Assembly: GCA_958403205.1 (NCBI GenBank)
Contig: CATXWM010000014.1
Location: forward strand, 1 to 50,724
Direction: 5' to 3'
DNA from: an uncultured Collinsella sp.
GTDB lineage: Bacteria > Actinomycetota > Coriobacteriia > Coriobacteriales > Coriobacteriaceae
Length of the DNA: 50,724 nucleotides
In this document: piece after piece, positions 16,825 through 25,768 of the stretch
Numbering within the stretch: the stretch's first letter is position 1
Layout: every line of letters begins with the position of its first letter
Translations under genes and position numbers: made by a program
Notes under the pieces: model-generated
Told to the model about the DNA's origin: nothing
Databases searched by the model: none
The model's input: the letters and a program-made list of their open reading frames with translations, nothing else

Positions 16825-17550
16825 TTACACGTGCTTCTTATTCAGAATCACGCCGTTGGTGGTGTAACCCATGCGGTCGAGCGCTTCGAGCGCGGCGGCT
16901 CCCTCGGCTTCCTTCTTTGAGGAGCCGGAGCCGCGACCCTGGCGAATACCATCGATCAACACCACAGCGGTAAAGGTGGGCGCATGCGCCGGGCCCTCGG
17001 AGCCAACGAGCTTATACGCCGGGGGTTCGTGACCGTCGGCTTGCACGCACTCCTGCAAAAACGACTTGGGGTTCGCAGGATGCTCGGCACGCTCGGAAGC
17101 CAAATGCGGCTTAAGCGTACGGTGAATGAACTCCGCCGCGGCATCCCAGCCGGCATCCAGGTACAGCGCGCCCACGAGCGACTCATAGACGTTCTCGAGG
17201 GCCGAATGCAGGCCGCGCGCACCGGTACCGGTCTCGGAGGCACCAAAGATGATGATGTCGTCGATGCCCAGCTCATGAGAAACCTCGGACAGCGTAGCGC
17301 CCGAGACAAGCGACACCTTCAAGCGCGTGAGCTTACCCTCGTCAAACTCCGGATAGGACTCAAACAGGGAGCGTGCGACCACAGCGCCCAAAATGGAATC
17401 GCCCAAGAACTCAAGGCGCTCATAGCTGGCAGAAACCGGCTGGCCCTCGACTGCCGAGGGATGCGTAAGCGCCGCGCGCAGCAGCACCTTATTGTTGAAC
17501 TCGTGGTCCAGGATTTCCTGGGCGCGCGTAAGTCGTTCGGATAAAGCCAA
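16825..17550 (-). CDS. rnc: ribonuclease III
   Basis: Double-strand-specific endoribonuclease (241 aa) for rRNA processing and turnover of structured RNA. The RNase III signature ERLEFLGDSILG is at 44-55, and the second acidic motif is ENVYESLVGALYLDAG; together they supply the Mg-binding residues. A dsRNA-binding domain occupies about 165-235 and ends with the usual SKKEAEGAAALEAL helix. The start is TTG at 17550, supported by AGGAGG 8 nt upstream and the fit to family N-termini. It is 3 nt after acpP, an acpP-rnc pairing common in bacteria. Confidence 0.97.
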   Translation of the reverse strand: MALSERLTRAQEILDHEFNNKVLLRAALTHPSAVEGQPVSASYERLEFLGDSILGAVVARSLFESYPEFDEGKLTRLKVSLVSGATLSEVSHELGIDDIIIFGASETGTGARGLHSALENVYESLVGALYLDAGWDAAAEFIHRTLKPHLASERAEHPANPKSFLQECVQADGHEPPAYKLVGSEGPAHAPTFTAVVLIDGIRQGRGSGSSKKEAEGAAALEALDRMGYTTNGVILNKKHV

Positions 17551-17553
17551 GAC

Positions 17554-17796
17554 TTAGGCCTCCTTGGCAGCTTCGATAGCGTCGACGGCGTCGGCGACAG
17601 AGTTGAGCGAGAGCAGGGTCTCGTCATCGATCTCGAAGTCGAACTCGTCCTCGATGGCCGTCACCAGCTGCAGACGCTCGAGCGAATCGGCATCGAGATC
17701 GTCAAAGGTAGTCTCGTCGCTAATGTCAGCGACATCGACGCCCAGAACGTCAGCGGTGACTTCGGCGATCTTATCGAAGATTTCGGAGCGGTCCAT
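17554..17796 (-). CDS. acpP: acyl carrier protein
   Basis: 80-residue acidic carrier of growing acyl chains in fatty-acid synthesis. The phosphopantetheine attachment serine is Ser38 in LDADSLERLQL; the four-helix ACP pattern is clear, with DEFDFEIDDE in helix III. Start ATG 17796 with GAGAGGA 7 nt upstream; an upstream in-frame extension has no Shine-Dalgarno and is Cys/Arg-rich. It lies between plsX (acyl-ACP to acyl-phosphate) and rnc, so lipid genes and the RNase III-SMC genes appear cotranscribed. A 124-nt gap separates it from plsX. Confidence 0.96.
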   Translation of the reverse strand: MDRSEIFDKIAEVTADVLGVDVADISDETTFDDLDADSLERLQLVTAIEDEFDFEIDDETLLSLNSVADAVDAIEAAKEA

Positions 17797-17920
17797 AGCG
17801 CTTCCTCTCGTATTGCATGAACAACAACGCGCTGGCGCCGCAATCGCGGCGTCAAGACACGGTTTTGATTCTACCCCACGACGAAGGCCGCGAGGCACAT
17901 AACAGCGCGCTAACTCGCTC

Positions 17921-18940
17921 CTACAAAACGATGCCGTCCATAGAGTTGGCGACGTTCTCGACCAGCCCGGCGCGCACGGCCTCCGCCGCAGCGAGCGTAC
18001 CGTTTTTTACGGCCTCGACCGAGGTGGCACCGTGGCCGATCAGCACCACGCCACGCAAGCCCAGCAGAATGGCGCCGCCCTTAGCATCGCCCGAGAGCTT
18101 TGCCTTAATCTCGCGCATCTGCTTTTTGATGAGCAGTGCGGCGATCTTGGTGCCGAGCGAAGCCATAAAGGCACCCTTGAGCTCCTGCAGCAAAAACTTG
18201 GCAGCGCCCTCGGTAGCCTTGAGAGCGATATTACCCGACATGCCGTCGGCAACAACGACATCGAAATTGCCCGAGGTGAGGTCGGTGCCTTCGCAGTTGC
18301 CCACAAAGCCCGGAACTGCGGCCTTCATAGCGGGGAAACAGGCCTTGGTAAAGTTGGAACCCTTCTCGTCCTCGGTGCCGTTGGCAAGCAGGCCCACGCG
18401 AGGATGCTCGATGCCCAGGACGACGCGGGCATAGGCGCTGCCCATCTGCGCAAAGCGCACCATATCGTCAACCTCGACATCGGGGTTGGCACCCATGTCG
18501 CACAGCACCGTCAGACCGCCGGCGCGATTGGGCAGCGCATTGGTCAGACAGGGGCGCACCGGCTGCTTCTTGCCTTCGACCTGATACCTAAACGGCGTCA
18601 CGTAGGCGGTGGCAGCGGCGGTCATGGCGCCGGTGGAGCCGGCAGAGAAGAACGCATCCGCGTTGCCCTTCTTAATGGCGCGGCACGACAGCACGATCGA
18701 CGACTTACGCTTGGTCATCACGGCGCGAATGGGATTGTCATCCATGGCGATAACGTCAGGTGCCTCAAGAGCCTCAACACGTGCATGGGAAGCTGCAAAG
18801 GGATTGACGATTTCGGCGGGGCCAGCTGCCAAGACCTCGATATCGGGATCGGCGGCAAGCGCAGCCTCGATACCATCGAGAACAACCTGAGGTTTCTCGT
18901 CTCCGCCCACAACGTCTACACAAACGCGAACGTTACTCAT
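17921..18940 (-). CDS. plsX: phosphate acyltransferase PlsX
   Basis: Peripheral membrane enzyme turning acyl-ACP and phosphate into acyl-phosphate, the first step of phospholipid synthesis with PlsY; 339 aa. N-terminal VRVCVDVVGGDEKPQ matches the DxxGGDxxP start; SAGSTGAMTAAATAYV, CDMGANPDVEVDDMVRFAQM and VADGMSGNIALKATEG are family blocks. ATG 18940 has AAGGAG 7 nt upstream; the ATG at 18946 would lie on the Shine-Dalgarno. It is downstream of rpmF but separated from it by a good intrinsic terminator, so readthrough or an extra promoter is needed. Confidence 0.95.
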   Translation of the reverse strand: MSNVRVCVDVVGGDEKPQVVLDGIEAALAADPDIEVLAAGPAEIVNPFAASHARVEALEAPDVIAMDDNPIRAVMTKRKSSIVLSCRAIKKGNADAFFSAGSTGAMTAAATAYVTPFRYQVEGKKQPVRPCLTNALPNRAGGLTVLCDMGANPDVEVDDMVRFAQMGSAYARVVLGIEHPRVGLLANGTEDEKGSNFTKACFPAMKAAVPGFVGNCEGTDLTSGNFDVVVADGMSGNIALKATEGAAKFLLQELKGAFMASLGTKIAALLIKKQMREIKAKLSGDAKGGAILLGLRGVVLIGHGATSVEAVKNGTLAAAEAVRAGLVENVANSMDGIVL

Positions 18941-18957
18941 ATACATGCTCCTTATAC

Positions 18958-18987
18958 AAAAATGGCCGACTCATTGAGCCGGCCATT
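18958..18987 (-). terminator. intrinsic terminator between rpmF and plsX
   Basis: AATGGCCG and CGGCCATT form an 8-bp stem around an 11-nt loop, followed on the minus strand by TTTTTG. The run of T abuts the plsX Shine-Dalgarno, so the hairpin splits yceD-rpmF from plsX-acpP-rnc, fully or partly. Confidence 0.8.
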
Positions 18988-19027
18988 GTGGTTCCATTTG
19001 GAACGGCATCGCATCCAGAGTATACCG

Positions 19028-19207
19028 TTACTCGGTAACGATAACCTCGCGGTCCTTGTAGAAACCGCAGCTGGGGCACACGTGGTGCGGAAGCTTAACA
19101 GCGCCGCAACGGGGGCACGTGGACTGAGCCGCAGCCGAGATCTTCATGTTGGCGGAACGACGGGTGTGAGTGCGGATACGACCCTGCTTTTGTTTAGGTA
19201 CGGGCAT
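19028..19207 (-). CDS. rpmF: 50S ribosomal protein L32
   Basis: 59-residue large-subunit protein, starting MPVPKQKQGRIRTHTRRSAN as L32 does. It has a four-cysteine zinc ribbon: Cys31/Cys34 in CPRC and Cys44/Cys47 in CPSCG, so it is the zinc-binding (C+) form. Stop TAA at 19028-19030; ATG at 19207 with AAGGAAGG upstream. It follows yceD and precedes plsX, the classical yceD-rpmF-plsX order. Confidence 0.96.
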   Translation of the reverse strand: MPVPKQKQGRIRTHTRRSANMKISAAAQSTCPRCGAVKLPHHVCPSCGFYKDREVIVTE

Positions 19208-19271
19208 AGTGACCTTCCTTATGAACTATCCAGTGTGGCGATTACGCGCAAGTAGCGATACTACCACAGTT

Positions 19272-19826
19272 TTACTCATCAAGCTTGAGATTCTTCAATG
19301 CTGCAAATGGATTTTCCGTGGCAGCGGCCCATTCTGCCTCTGCCTGGGCGGCGCAATCGCATTGCTCGACGTTGAGATTACAACCGCAAGTGGGGCACAG
19401 ACCGCGACAATCGGGCTTGCAGAGCACCACAAACGGCGTGTCCATAACGACCGCGTCATTGATGGGCTCACCCAGATCGACGATGCGATCCTCACCCAGG
19501 AGCTCGTAGCCGTCCTCGTAGGCCTCGGGATCCTCGGGCTCCTCAAAGAGGTAGAACTCCTCGATCTCGCCGGCGATATCAAACGAGGCGGGCTCCAGGC
19601 AACGGTCGCACTCGCCGGTGGCGTGCGCGCGGACCATGCCCGTGAGCAAGACACCGGTACCGGCATTGGTAAAGACAACGTCGTAGTCGATGCCGTCCTG
19701 AAGCTGGTACTCCTTCTCGCCCACCGTGTAGGTGGCGACATCGACCTTACCGGCCAGCGGATACGAATCTCCAGGAAACTCGAGCTGCTCGGAAAGATCG
19801 ACGGTAACGCTCGGGAACTCAGCCAT
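19272..19826 (-). CDS. YceD/DUF177 family protein
   Basis: 184-residue cytoplasmic protein of the DUF177 (YceD) family, usually beside rpmF and linked to 23S rRNA metabolism in plants and bacteria; exact role uncertain. Recognisable: ATGECDRCLEPASFDIAGEI, the acidic middle EEPEDPEAYEDGYELLGEDR, the IVDLGEPINDAVVMDTP block, and the C-terminal CKPDCRGLCPTCGCNLN. The latter forms a Cys cluster that likely binds zinc. Its ATG overlaps the stop of the upstream coiled-coil gene (TAATG), so translation is coupled. A 64-nt gap leads to rpmF. Confidence 0.9.
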   Translation of the reverse strand: MAEFPSVTVDLSEQLEFPGDSYPLAGKVDVATYTVGEKEYQLQDGIDYDVVFTNAGTGVLLTGMVRAHATGECDRCLEPASFDIAGEIEEFYLFEEPEDPEAYEDGYELLGEDRIVDLGEPINDAVVMDTPFVVLCKPDCRGLCPTCGCNLNVEQCDCAAQAEAEWAAATENPFAALKNLKLDE

Positions 19827-20323
19827 TACCACTGACCATTCTGTTGGGCGGCACCCTCGTTGAGCTGCTGACGGCAACGGGTAACGGTGCCGGTCAGGCT
19901 CTTGAGGTTCTCCTCCAGGTGCGTAAAGACCTGCTCTGCGTAGTCCTCGGCAGCATAACGCGTCTCGCGCTCGTACTGCTGGGCACGATCGCGGATGTCG
20001 TCGGCCTGCTGCTGCGCAAGTCGGACGATCTCCTGCTCACCGGCAATGGTGAGGGCCTGCTGCTGAGCGTCGGCGATGATGGAATCGGCCTGAGCGGCGG
20101 CGGAAGCCATAAGCTCCTCGCGCTCCTTAAGGATACGGCGGGACTTCTGCCACTCCTCGGGATAGCTCATGCGGATCTCGTCGAGGATGTTGAAGAACAC
20201 GTCGGCGTCGATGACCTTGAACTGAGCGTTCTTGCCGAAAGGCGGCTTGGCTTCCTCGATCAGCCCTTCGAGCTCATCGACCAAGCTGACGATCCTATCG
20301 CCAGGAAAATTCTCGCCCGGCAT
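19826..20323 (-). CDS. coiled-coil protein of unknown function (DivIVA/ATP-synthase-B-like helix)
   Basis: 165 residues with no catalytic motif I recognise. The N-terminal third is globular and acidic (IVSLVDELEGLIEEAKPPFG). From about residue 60 there is a long Gln/Ala/Glu/Arg helix (RRILKEREELMASAAAQADS, then IIADAQQQALTIAGEQEIVR) with heptad character, which is why automated annotation may call such proteins ATP-synthase B-like or DivIVA-like. Those labels should not be read as function. ATG 20323 follows GAAAGGAG at good spacing. It is the first gene before yceD-rpmF and overlaps yceD; 68 nt after coaD, in a gap that could hold a promoter (TAAACT at about 20356-20361). Confidence 0.75.
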   Translation of the reverse strand: MPGENFPGDRIVSLVDELEGLIEEAKPPFGKNAQFKVIDADVFFNILDEIRMSYPEEWQKSRRILKEREELMASAAAQADSIIADAQQQALTIAGEQEIVRLAQQQADDIRDRAQQYERETRYAAEDYAEQVFTHLEENLKSLTGTVTRCRQQLNEGAAQQNGQW

Positions 20324-20391
20324 CCGGTCTCCTTTCATAGGTAACATATCATCGTGCTAGTTTACCACATGCCACCAGGCAATAAGAAACG

Positions 20392-20889
20392 TCACGAAAA
20401 GCGATATTTGAGCGCTTCGACCACATTAGGCGGGACAAACGTCGATACATCGCTGCCGAGCGAGGCGATCTGGCGAACGACCGAGCTCGAGATATAGCCG
20501 TACTGCGGCGCACTCATGACAAAGATGGACTCTAGCTCGTTATCCAGGCGGTAGTTGAGGTCGGCTTGCTGCAGCTCGTACTCAAAGTCAGTCATGGCGC
20601 GCAGGCCCTTGACCACGGCCCCCGCTCGCTGCTCACGAGCGAAGTCGACCAAGAGGCCGGTAAAGGGCAGGACCTCGACGCCGTCGATATTACCGAGCGC
20701 CTCGCGGGCCAGCGCCACGCGCTCATCGAGCATAAACGTGGTGCCCACACCGTTTTTACCCTGCGACTCTGCAACAGCGACGATCACGCTGGGAAAGATG
20801 CGGCGGGCGCGGCGGATCACATCGATATGGCCAAACGTGATGGGATCGAAGGTGCCCGGGACGATCACGCGGTTGATGGTGTCATTCAT
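20392..20889 (-). CDS. coaD: phosphopantetheine adenylyltransferase
   Basis: Fourth step of coenzyme A synthesis: 4'-phosphopantetheine plus ATP gives dephospho-CoA. 165 aa, standard length. The nucleotidyltransferase signature is PGTFDPITFGHIDVIRRA, with Thr/His of the TxGH-like site; LLVDFAREQRAGAVVKGLRA and the ISSSVVRQIASLG motif near the C-terminus confirm CoaD. The ATG lies within the end of rsmD (8-bp overlap), the common rsmD-coaD pairing. CoA made here also supplies the phosphopantetheine arm of the ACP encoded downstream. Confidence 0.97.
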   Translation of the reverse strand: MNDTINRVIVPGTFDPITFGHIDVIRRARRIFPSVIVAVAESQGKNGVGTTFMLDERVALAREALGNIDGVEVLPFTGLLVDFAREQRAGAVVKGLRAMTDFEYELQQADLNYRLDNELESIFVMSAPQYGYISSSVVRQIASLGSDVSTFVPPNVVEALKYRFS

Positions 20890-21538
20890 GGGCGTCCTCC
20901 TGAAACGTCGTGGCATCGTTGTTATCGGCATCGGTGACGGCACTATCGTCCTCACCGTCGTCATCGCCGACCCAACGAAGCAGGTCGACCGAGGTAATGC
21001 CGTAGCGCTTCTCACGTACAGTCTCAAAGCCTGCCGGATGCGCGCCCGCATCGGCGGAGGCATGCTCAAACAGGGCATAAGCGCCAGGCGCAAGCAGACC
21101 CTGCTGAGCCAGGTTCTGCAGCATTTCCTCGACCGGCTCGGCACCAAAAGCATAGGGCGGGTCGAGCAGGACCAAATCAAAGGGGCCGCCCGGTACACGA
21201 CCGCGCGAGGCACTTGCCAGCATGTCGCCCGTGACCACACGCCAACGCGCACGGTCACGGCAGAGCGACTCGATATTCTTGGTAATGAGCCGCGCGGCGT
21301 TGCGATCGATCTCAAACGTCGTGAGCGAGCGGGCCCCACGAGAGAGCATCTCTAACCCTAAGGCACCGGAGCCGCCAAAGGCGTCCAGCACACGAACCTC
21401 GTCCAAATCGAAATCGAATGCCGACATGACCATAGATGCGCACGCCTCGCGCACGCGATCAGTCGTGGGGCGGGTGACATCGCGACCACGGGGCTCCTCG
21501 ATCTTACGACCGCGCCATTCGCCGCCGATGATTCTCAT
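20882..21538 (-). CDS. rsmD: 16S rRNA (guanine(966)-N(2))-methyltransferase RsmD
   Basis: 218-residue class I SAM methyltransferase for m2G966 of 16S rRNA. The start MRIIGGEWRGRKIEEPRGRD and the RPTTDRVREACASM block are typical of RsmD. The SAM loop is VLDAFGGSGALGLEMLSRGA, and the catalytic motif IV is LLDPPY. An acidic, low-complexity C-terminal tail (DDDGEDDSAVTDADNNDA) is extra. ATG overlaps the recG stop (ATGA), and its own end overlaps coaD, so recG-rsmD-coaD are translationally linked. Confidence 0.95.
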   Translation of the reverse strand: MRIIGGEWRGRKIEEPRGRDVTRPTTDRVREACASMVMSAFDFDLDEVRVLDAFGGSGALGLEMLSRGARSLTTFEIDRNAARLITKNIESLCRDRARWRVVTGDMLASASRGRVPGGPFDLVLLDPPYAFGAEPVEEMLQNLAQQGLLAPGAYALFEHASADAGAHPAGFETVREKRYGITSVDLLRWVGDDDGEDDSAVTDADNNDATTFQEDAHE

Positions 21539-23712
21539 CCTCCGCTGACCTCCTTAAAGATATGTCGATAACGCATGGCGACCGCCTCGCGCAAGGGACG
21601 CGTCGCCACAGAGTCAAGGTTGCAAGCATACCGCAAGAGCTCGACCGCGTCCAAATGGGCCCATTCGATAAGGTCCTCATCGGCATCCAGGTCCACAAAG
21701 CGCAAGGTCACGCCACCGTGCTGACGGTACCCCAGGATTTCGCCCTCGTGGCGCAGACGCAGGTCCATCTGGGCGAGCGTAAAGCCGTCCGAAGTCTTTT
21801 CGAGCGACTGGAGACGGTCTTGCGCCGCCGAGGCGCCGCCGTTGCCCTTGGAGTGCGTCATGACCAGGCACGTGCCCGACACGCTGCCGCGGCCCACGCG
21901 ACCGCGTAGCTGATGCAGCGCCGCCAAGCCAAACCGCTCACCGTTCTCGATGACCATGACGGTGGCGTTGGGCACGTCGACGCCCACCTCGACCACCGTA
22001 GTCGAAACGAGCACGTCAATCTCGCCACGCTTGAAGGCGTCGATCACGCGATCCTTCTCCCCCGCTGGCATACGGCCGTGAAGGCGCTCGATGGCAAGAC
22101 CCGGCAACGCCAGACGCAGGCGATCGAGCTCGGTCGCCGTATCGTGCAGCGGCACAGGCACGGTCACGCGGCCCTCGTCGTCGCGGGCGATACCGGGCAC
22201 GTCTTCAAGCTCATCGGCCGAGTCACTCGGCTCCACGAGCGGGCAAATCACGTAGGCCTGCTGACCCTTTTCATGCGCCTCGCGGATGGCGCCATAGGCG
22301 AGGTCGCGGCTCGACTCGGTGAGCACGCGTGTCGTCACGCCAGCGCCAGGGACGGGCCGATGGCGGATGATACTCGTGTCCAGATCGCCGTAGACCGAAA
22401 GCGCCAGCGTACGCGGGATCGGTGTCGCCGTCATAACGAGCAGGTCCGCACCGGGGCCCTTCGCGCGTAGGGCGTTGCGTTGGCCAACGCCAAACCGGTG
22501 CTGCTCGTCGATGACGACAAGCGACAGATGATTGAACGCAACGTTATCCGAAAGCACCGCGTGGGTTCCAAAGAGGACGTCGAGCTCGCCCGATTCAAGC
22601 TGGGCATGGATCTGCTCGCGCTCTGAGGCCGGCGTGGCACCCGTCAGAAGCGCCCAGGACATGCCCGCCTGCGAGAGCAGAGGGCCGGTCTTATCGGCAT
22701 ATTGGCGCGCCAACACGCCCGTGGGCGCCATAACGCAGGCCTGCGTACCGCTATCGGCAGCCACAGCCAGAGCGCAGGCGGCAACGGCGGTCTTACCGGT
22801 ACCGACATCGCCCAGCAGCAGGCGGTTCATCACGCGCCCACCATCGCACATATCGCGCAGGATATCTTGGAACGCGGTCTCCTGCTCGTCGCTCAGCGAA
22901 AACGGCAGGGCTTGCTTAAGCGCGGCCAGGTGCTCGCCCGCGGTGTGGGCATAGGGAACCACATCGACCAGGCCGCCGACGTTGCGCAGGCGCAGCGCCA
23001 GCTGCAGGTAGAGGCACTCCTCGTAGGCAAGCCGTGCGCGCGCGATATCGCGCTCTGCCATACTCGATGGAAAGTGGATCGAACGCAACGCGCGGGCATT
23101 GCTCATGAGCTTCCGCTTTGCGCGCAGCGGCGCGGGAATCGGATCGAACGGATTGCCGACGACCTCGAGCGCGCCGCTTACGATGCGGCGCATCCACGCC
23201 TGGCTCACGCCATCGCTCACGTAATGGACCGGCAGGATGGTGCCCGCAGCACGCCCGTCATCGAGCTTTTCAAAGTGCGGCGAGGCCATCTGCTTAAAAC
23301 CGTAGGCAAACTCGACCTTGCCCATCACGGCCAGGCGGTCGCCCTGTTTAAGCTGCAGGGCAATCCAGGGCTGGCGGAAAAAGGCGACCTGCAACACGCC
23401 CGTCTCGTCCACCAGCGATACCTCGGTCACCTGCATGCGCGGACGCGGCTGCTTTTGGACGATGCGGTCGACCGTGGCGATGATGGTGCACACGGTACCG
23501 ATGGGCGCCATCTCGATGGACCACGAACGGGTAAAGTCGAGGTATCGATGAGGGATATGGAGAAGGAGGTCCCCCACCGTCCTAATTCCCAGACGGCGAA
23601 GGGCCTCCTCACGTTTACCCGAAACATATTTGAGTCGCGCGATATCCTCGTCGAGCGCATTGCTCTGGGCAAAGCGCTCCGAGACGCGCGGCACGGAGCA
23701 GAGCTCGGACAT
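21535..23712 (-). CDS. recG: ATP-dependent DNA helicase RecG
   Basis: Branch-migrating superfamily 2 helicase that remodels stalled forks; 725 aa. An N-terminal wedge (OB-fold) domain at about 40-190 includes LLLHIPHRYLDFTR. Helicase motifs: LLGDVGTGKTAVAACALA (Walker A), VVIDEQHRFGVGQR (DEQH), LLVMTATPIPRTLALSVYGD, and the motif VI region HQLRGRVGRGSVSGTCLVMT. Start ATG 23712 is accepted; its Shine-Dalgarno (GAGTAGG) is weak and distant. It begins 10 nt after fakA and overlaps rsmD, all in one transcript. Confidence 0.97.
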   Translation of the reverse strand: MSELCSVPRVSERFAQSNALDEDIARLKYVSGKREEALRRLGIRTVGDLLLHIPHRYLDFTRSWSIEMAPIGTVCTIIATVDRIVQKQPRPRMQVTEVSLVDETGVLQVAFFRQPWIALQLKQGDRLAVMGKVEFAYGFKQMASPHFEKLDDGRAAGTILPVHYVSDGVSQAWMRRIVSGALEVVGNPFDPIPAPLRAKRKLMSNARALRSIHFPSSMAERDIARARLAYEECLYLQLALRLRNVGGLVDVVPYAHTAGEHLAALKQALPFSLSDEQETAFQDILRDMCDGGRVMNRLLLGDVGTGKTAVAACALAVAADSGTQACVMAPTGVLARQYADKTGPLLSQAGMSWALLTGATPASEREQIHAQLESGELDVLFGTHAVLSDNVAFNHLSLVVIDEQHRFGVGQRNALRAKGPGADLLVMTATPIPRTLALSVYGDLDTSIIRHRPVPGAGVTTRVLTESSRDLAYGAIREAHEKGQQAYVICPLVEPSDSADELEDVPGIARDDEGRVTVPVPLHDTATELDRLRLALPGLAIERLHGRMPAGEKDRVIDAFKRGEIDVLVSTTVVEVGVDVPNATVMVIENGERFGLAALHQLRGRVGRGSVSGTCLVMTHSKGNGGASAAQDRLQSLEKTSDGFTLAQMDLRLRHEGEILGYRQHGGVTLRFVDLDADEDLIEWAHLDAVELLRYACNLDSVATRPLREAVAMRYRHIFKEVSGG

Positions 23713-23722
23713 GGGCAGATGC

Positions 23723-25384
23723 CTACTCGATCGAGAAGATCACGGGATAGAGCGGCTGCTCGCCACGATGGGCGTCAATCTCCAAGTCGGGCTGAGCTTC
23801 CTCGATGGCGTCGACGATCTCCTGGAAGGCCTCATCGGACAGCTCCTCGCCGGCCAGAATCGTCAGCGCGTCGCCCTCCTCTTCCTCCTGCATGCGGTTG
23901 ATGCAGTCGAGCGTGACCTGCTTCACGTCGGAGCCGACCACGTCGATGGAGCCGGCGATGATACCCATGACGTCACCGGAGTGAATCGGAGAACCGTCAG
24001 AGGCACTAGAGTCGCGCACGGCGCGGGTGACCTCGCCATCGCGGACCTCGCTGATGGCGTCGACCATGGCGGCGACGGCATCCTCGAGCTCGGAATCGGG
24101 CAGGACTGCGAACAGCGCGGAGAAGGCCTGCGGGACGGTCTTGGTGGGAACGACGGCGACCTTCTTGTCGGTGCAGGCTGAGGCAGCAGCCTCAGCGGCC
24201 ATGCGGATGTTGCCGTTGTTGGGCAAGATGATGACCGAGGTCGCGTTGACCTGGTCCACCGCGCCCAGCAGGTCGGCGGTCGAGGGGTTCATGGTCTGGC
24301 CACCCGAGACGATGACGTCGACGCCGAGGGACTTGAGGATGTCGGCCTCACCGGAACCGGCAGCAACGGCAACAAAACCCAGCGCCTTGGCGGGCTCGGC
24401 GGCCTTTTCCTGATCCTCGTGGATCTTGGCGGTACGGTCGTGAGCCTCCATCTCCATGTTGTGGATAAAGACCTCATAGATCTGACCGAGCTGCAGCATG
24501 TGCTCGAGCACCAGGTTGGGGGTGTTAGAGTGCACATGGATCTTGTAGTCGGGATAGGCGCCCACGAGCAGCTCACAGTCGCCCATGGAGCCTAGGAACT
24601 TAAGGCACTCGTCCTCGTCAAACGGGGCGTCGGCCTTAAAGAGGAACTCGTTGCAGTAACGGAACTCCGAGCCCTCCCAGTCGTCGTTAGCCTCGATCTC
24701 AACACGGCCAAGAGCGGCATCGCGGGCAGAGCCGGCGGAGTCAAACGTAGCGGAGAAATCCTCGACAACGGTGCTGCGACCAAGCGCGGCGGCAACAAAG
24801 TTTTCCAGGAAGATGGCAAAGCCGAAGGCGCCTGAGTCGACCACGCCGTTCTCTTTGAGGACGGGCAGCAAATCGGGCGTGCGGGCGACGGACTGGTACG
24901 CCTCGACGACGATAGCATCGAGCGCATCCTCGGCCGAGAACTTCTTCTTCTCGCACTCATCGGCCTTGGTCGAGACATCGCGCAGGACCGTGAGGATCGT
25001 GCCCTCGATGGGCTTGCGGACAGCCTGGAAGGCAACCTTGACGGCACGACGGAAGGCGAAGGCAATGTTGGCGGACGTAATAGGCTCGTCGGCAGAGACA
25101 AGGCCCTCGGCCACGCCGCGCAGAATCTGCGACGTGATAACGCCAGAGTTACCGCGGGCACCCATCAGGGAGCCGTGGGTGATGGCGCCGGCGATGGCTT
25201 CCATGTCGGCGTCGGCAGGAAGGGCGGAGAGCTCCTTGGTCACCGAGGCAAGCGTGAGCGACATGTTGGTACCGGTGTCGCCGTCGGGTACGGGGAAGAC
25301 GTTGAGCTTGTTGATCTCCTCGGCCTTGTCGGAAACGGCAGCCGCAGCGATAGGAAAACAGGTGCGAATGGTCTTTGCAATCAT
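23723..25384 (-). CDS. DAK2 domain protein, FakA-like fatty acid kinase subunit
   Basis: 553-residue protein with an N-terminal DAK2 (DhaL-type) ATP-binding domain: the metal/ATP motif NKLNVFPVPDGDTGTNMSLT at about 25-44 and GARGNSGVITSQILRGVAEG. A middle and a C-terminal DegV-like region follow, as in FakA (YloV). In Firmicutes FakA phosphorylates fatty acids bound by FakB (DegV) proteins, giving acyl-phosphate that enters the PlsY step. This fits the nearby plsX and acpP. No fakB is in the window. ATG 25384; 27 nt after the Asp23-like gene, the usual asp23-dak2-recG order. Confidence 0.92.
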   Translation of the reverse strand: MIAKTIRTCFPIAAAAVSDKAEEINKLNVFPVPDGDTGTNMSLTLASVTKELSALPADADMEAIAGAITHGSLMGARGNSGVITSQILRGVAEGLVSADEPITSANIAFAFRRAVKVAFQAVRKPIEGTILTVLRDVSTKADECEKKKFSAEDALDAIVVEAYQSVARTPDLLPVLKENGVVDSGAFGFAIFLENFVAAALGRSTVVEDFSATFDSAGSARDAALGRVEIEANDDWEGSEFRYCNEFLFKADAPFDEDECLKFLGSMGDCELLVGAYPDYKIHVHSNTPNLVLEHMLQLGQIYEVFIHNMEMEAHDRTAKIHEDQEKAAEPAKALGFVAVAAGSGEADILKSLGVDVIVSGGQTMNPSTADLLGAVDQVNATSVIILPNNGNIRMAAEAAASACTDKKVAVVPTKTVPQAFSALFAVLPDSELEDAVAAMVDAISEVRDGEVTRAVRDSSASDGSPIHSGDVMGIIAGSIDVVGSDVKQVTLDCINRMQEEEEGDALTILAGEELSDEAFQEIVDAIEEAQPDLEIDAHRGEQPLYPVIFSIE

Positions 25385-25411
25385 GGGTATTTGAATCTCC
25401 GTTTTCGGATG

Positions 25412-25768
25412 CTAGTTCAGACGGCTCTTGAGCGCGTCGATATGGATGCCGATCTTAAGGCTGGCGGGATCGATCTGGGCGATCTCCTGCAGGGTGAAGG
25501 CAACGGAGCTCGAAAGATTGTGGCAGACGGACTTCATGTTGACGCCGTTCTCGAGCACGACGTGAAGATCGACCGTAAGGCCGTTCTCGTCGGCGGAGAC
25601 AAGCACGCCCTTGCGGAGGCGCTGACCGGCAAGCAGGCGCACGCTCTCGGCGCCCTGGAGCTGCTCAGCCATACCGACAACGCCATAGCACGTCATCGCG
25701 GCATAACCGGCAATATCGGCAATAACGTCGTTCGAGACGCTTAGGCTGCCGTTAATGGTCTCAGACAC
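25412..25768 (-). CDS. Asp23/Gls24 family envelope stress response protein
   Basis: 118 residues of the Asp23/Gls24 (DUF322) family: SETINGSLSVSNDVIADIAG, AMTCYGVVGMAEQL, then VDLHVVLENGVNMKSVCHNL and VAFTLQEIAQIDPASLKIGI. Members associate with the membrane or cell envelope and respond to alkaline or wall stress in staphylococci and enterococci; here the role is inferred from the family. GTG start at 25768, supported by AAAGGAG 6 nt upstream; longer in-frame extensions are not plausible. It opens the long minus-strand chain through fakA and recG. A TAGAAT at about 25828-25833 may be its -10. Confidence 0.9.
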   Translation of the reverse strand: MSETINGSLSVSNDVIADIAGYAAMTCYGVVGMAEQLQGAESVRLLAGQRLRKGVLVSADENGLTVDLHVVLENGVNMKSVCHNLSSSVAFTLQEIAQIDPASLKIGIHIDALKSRLN

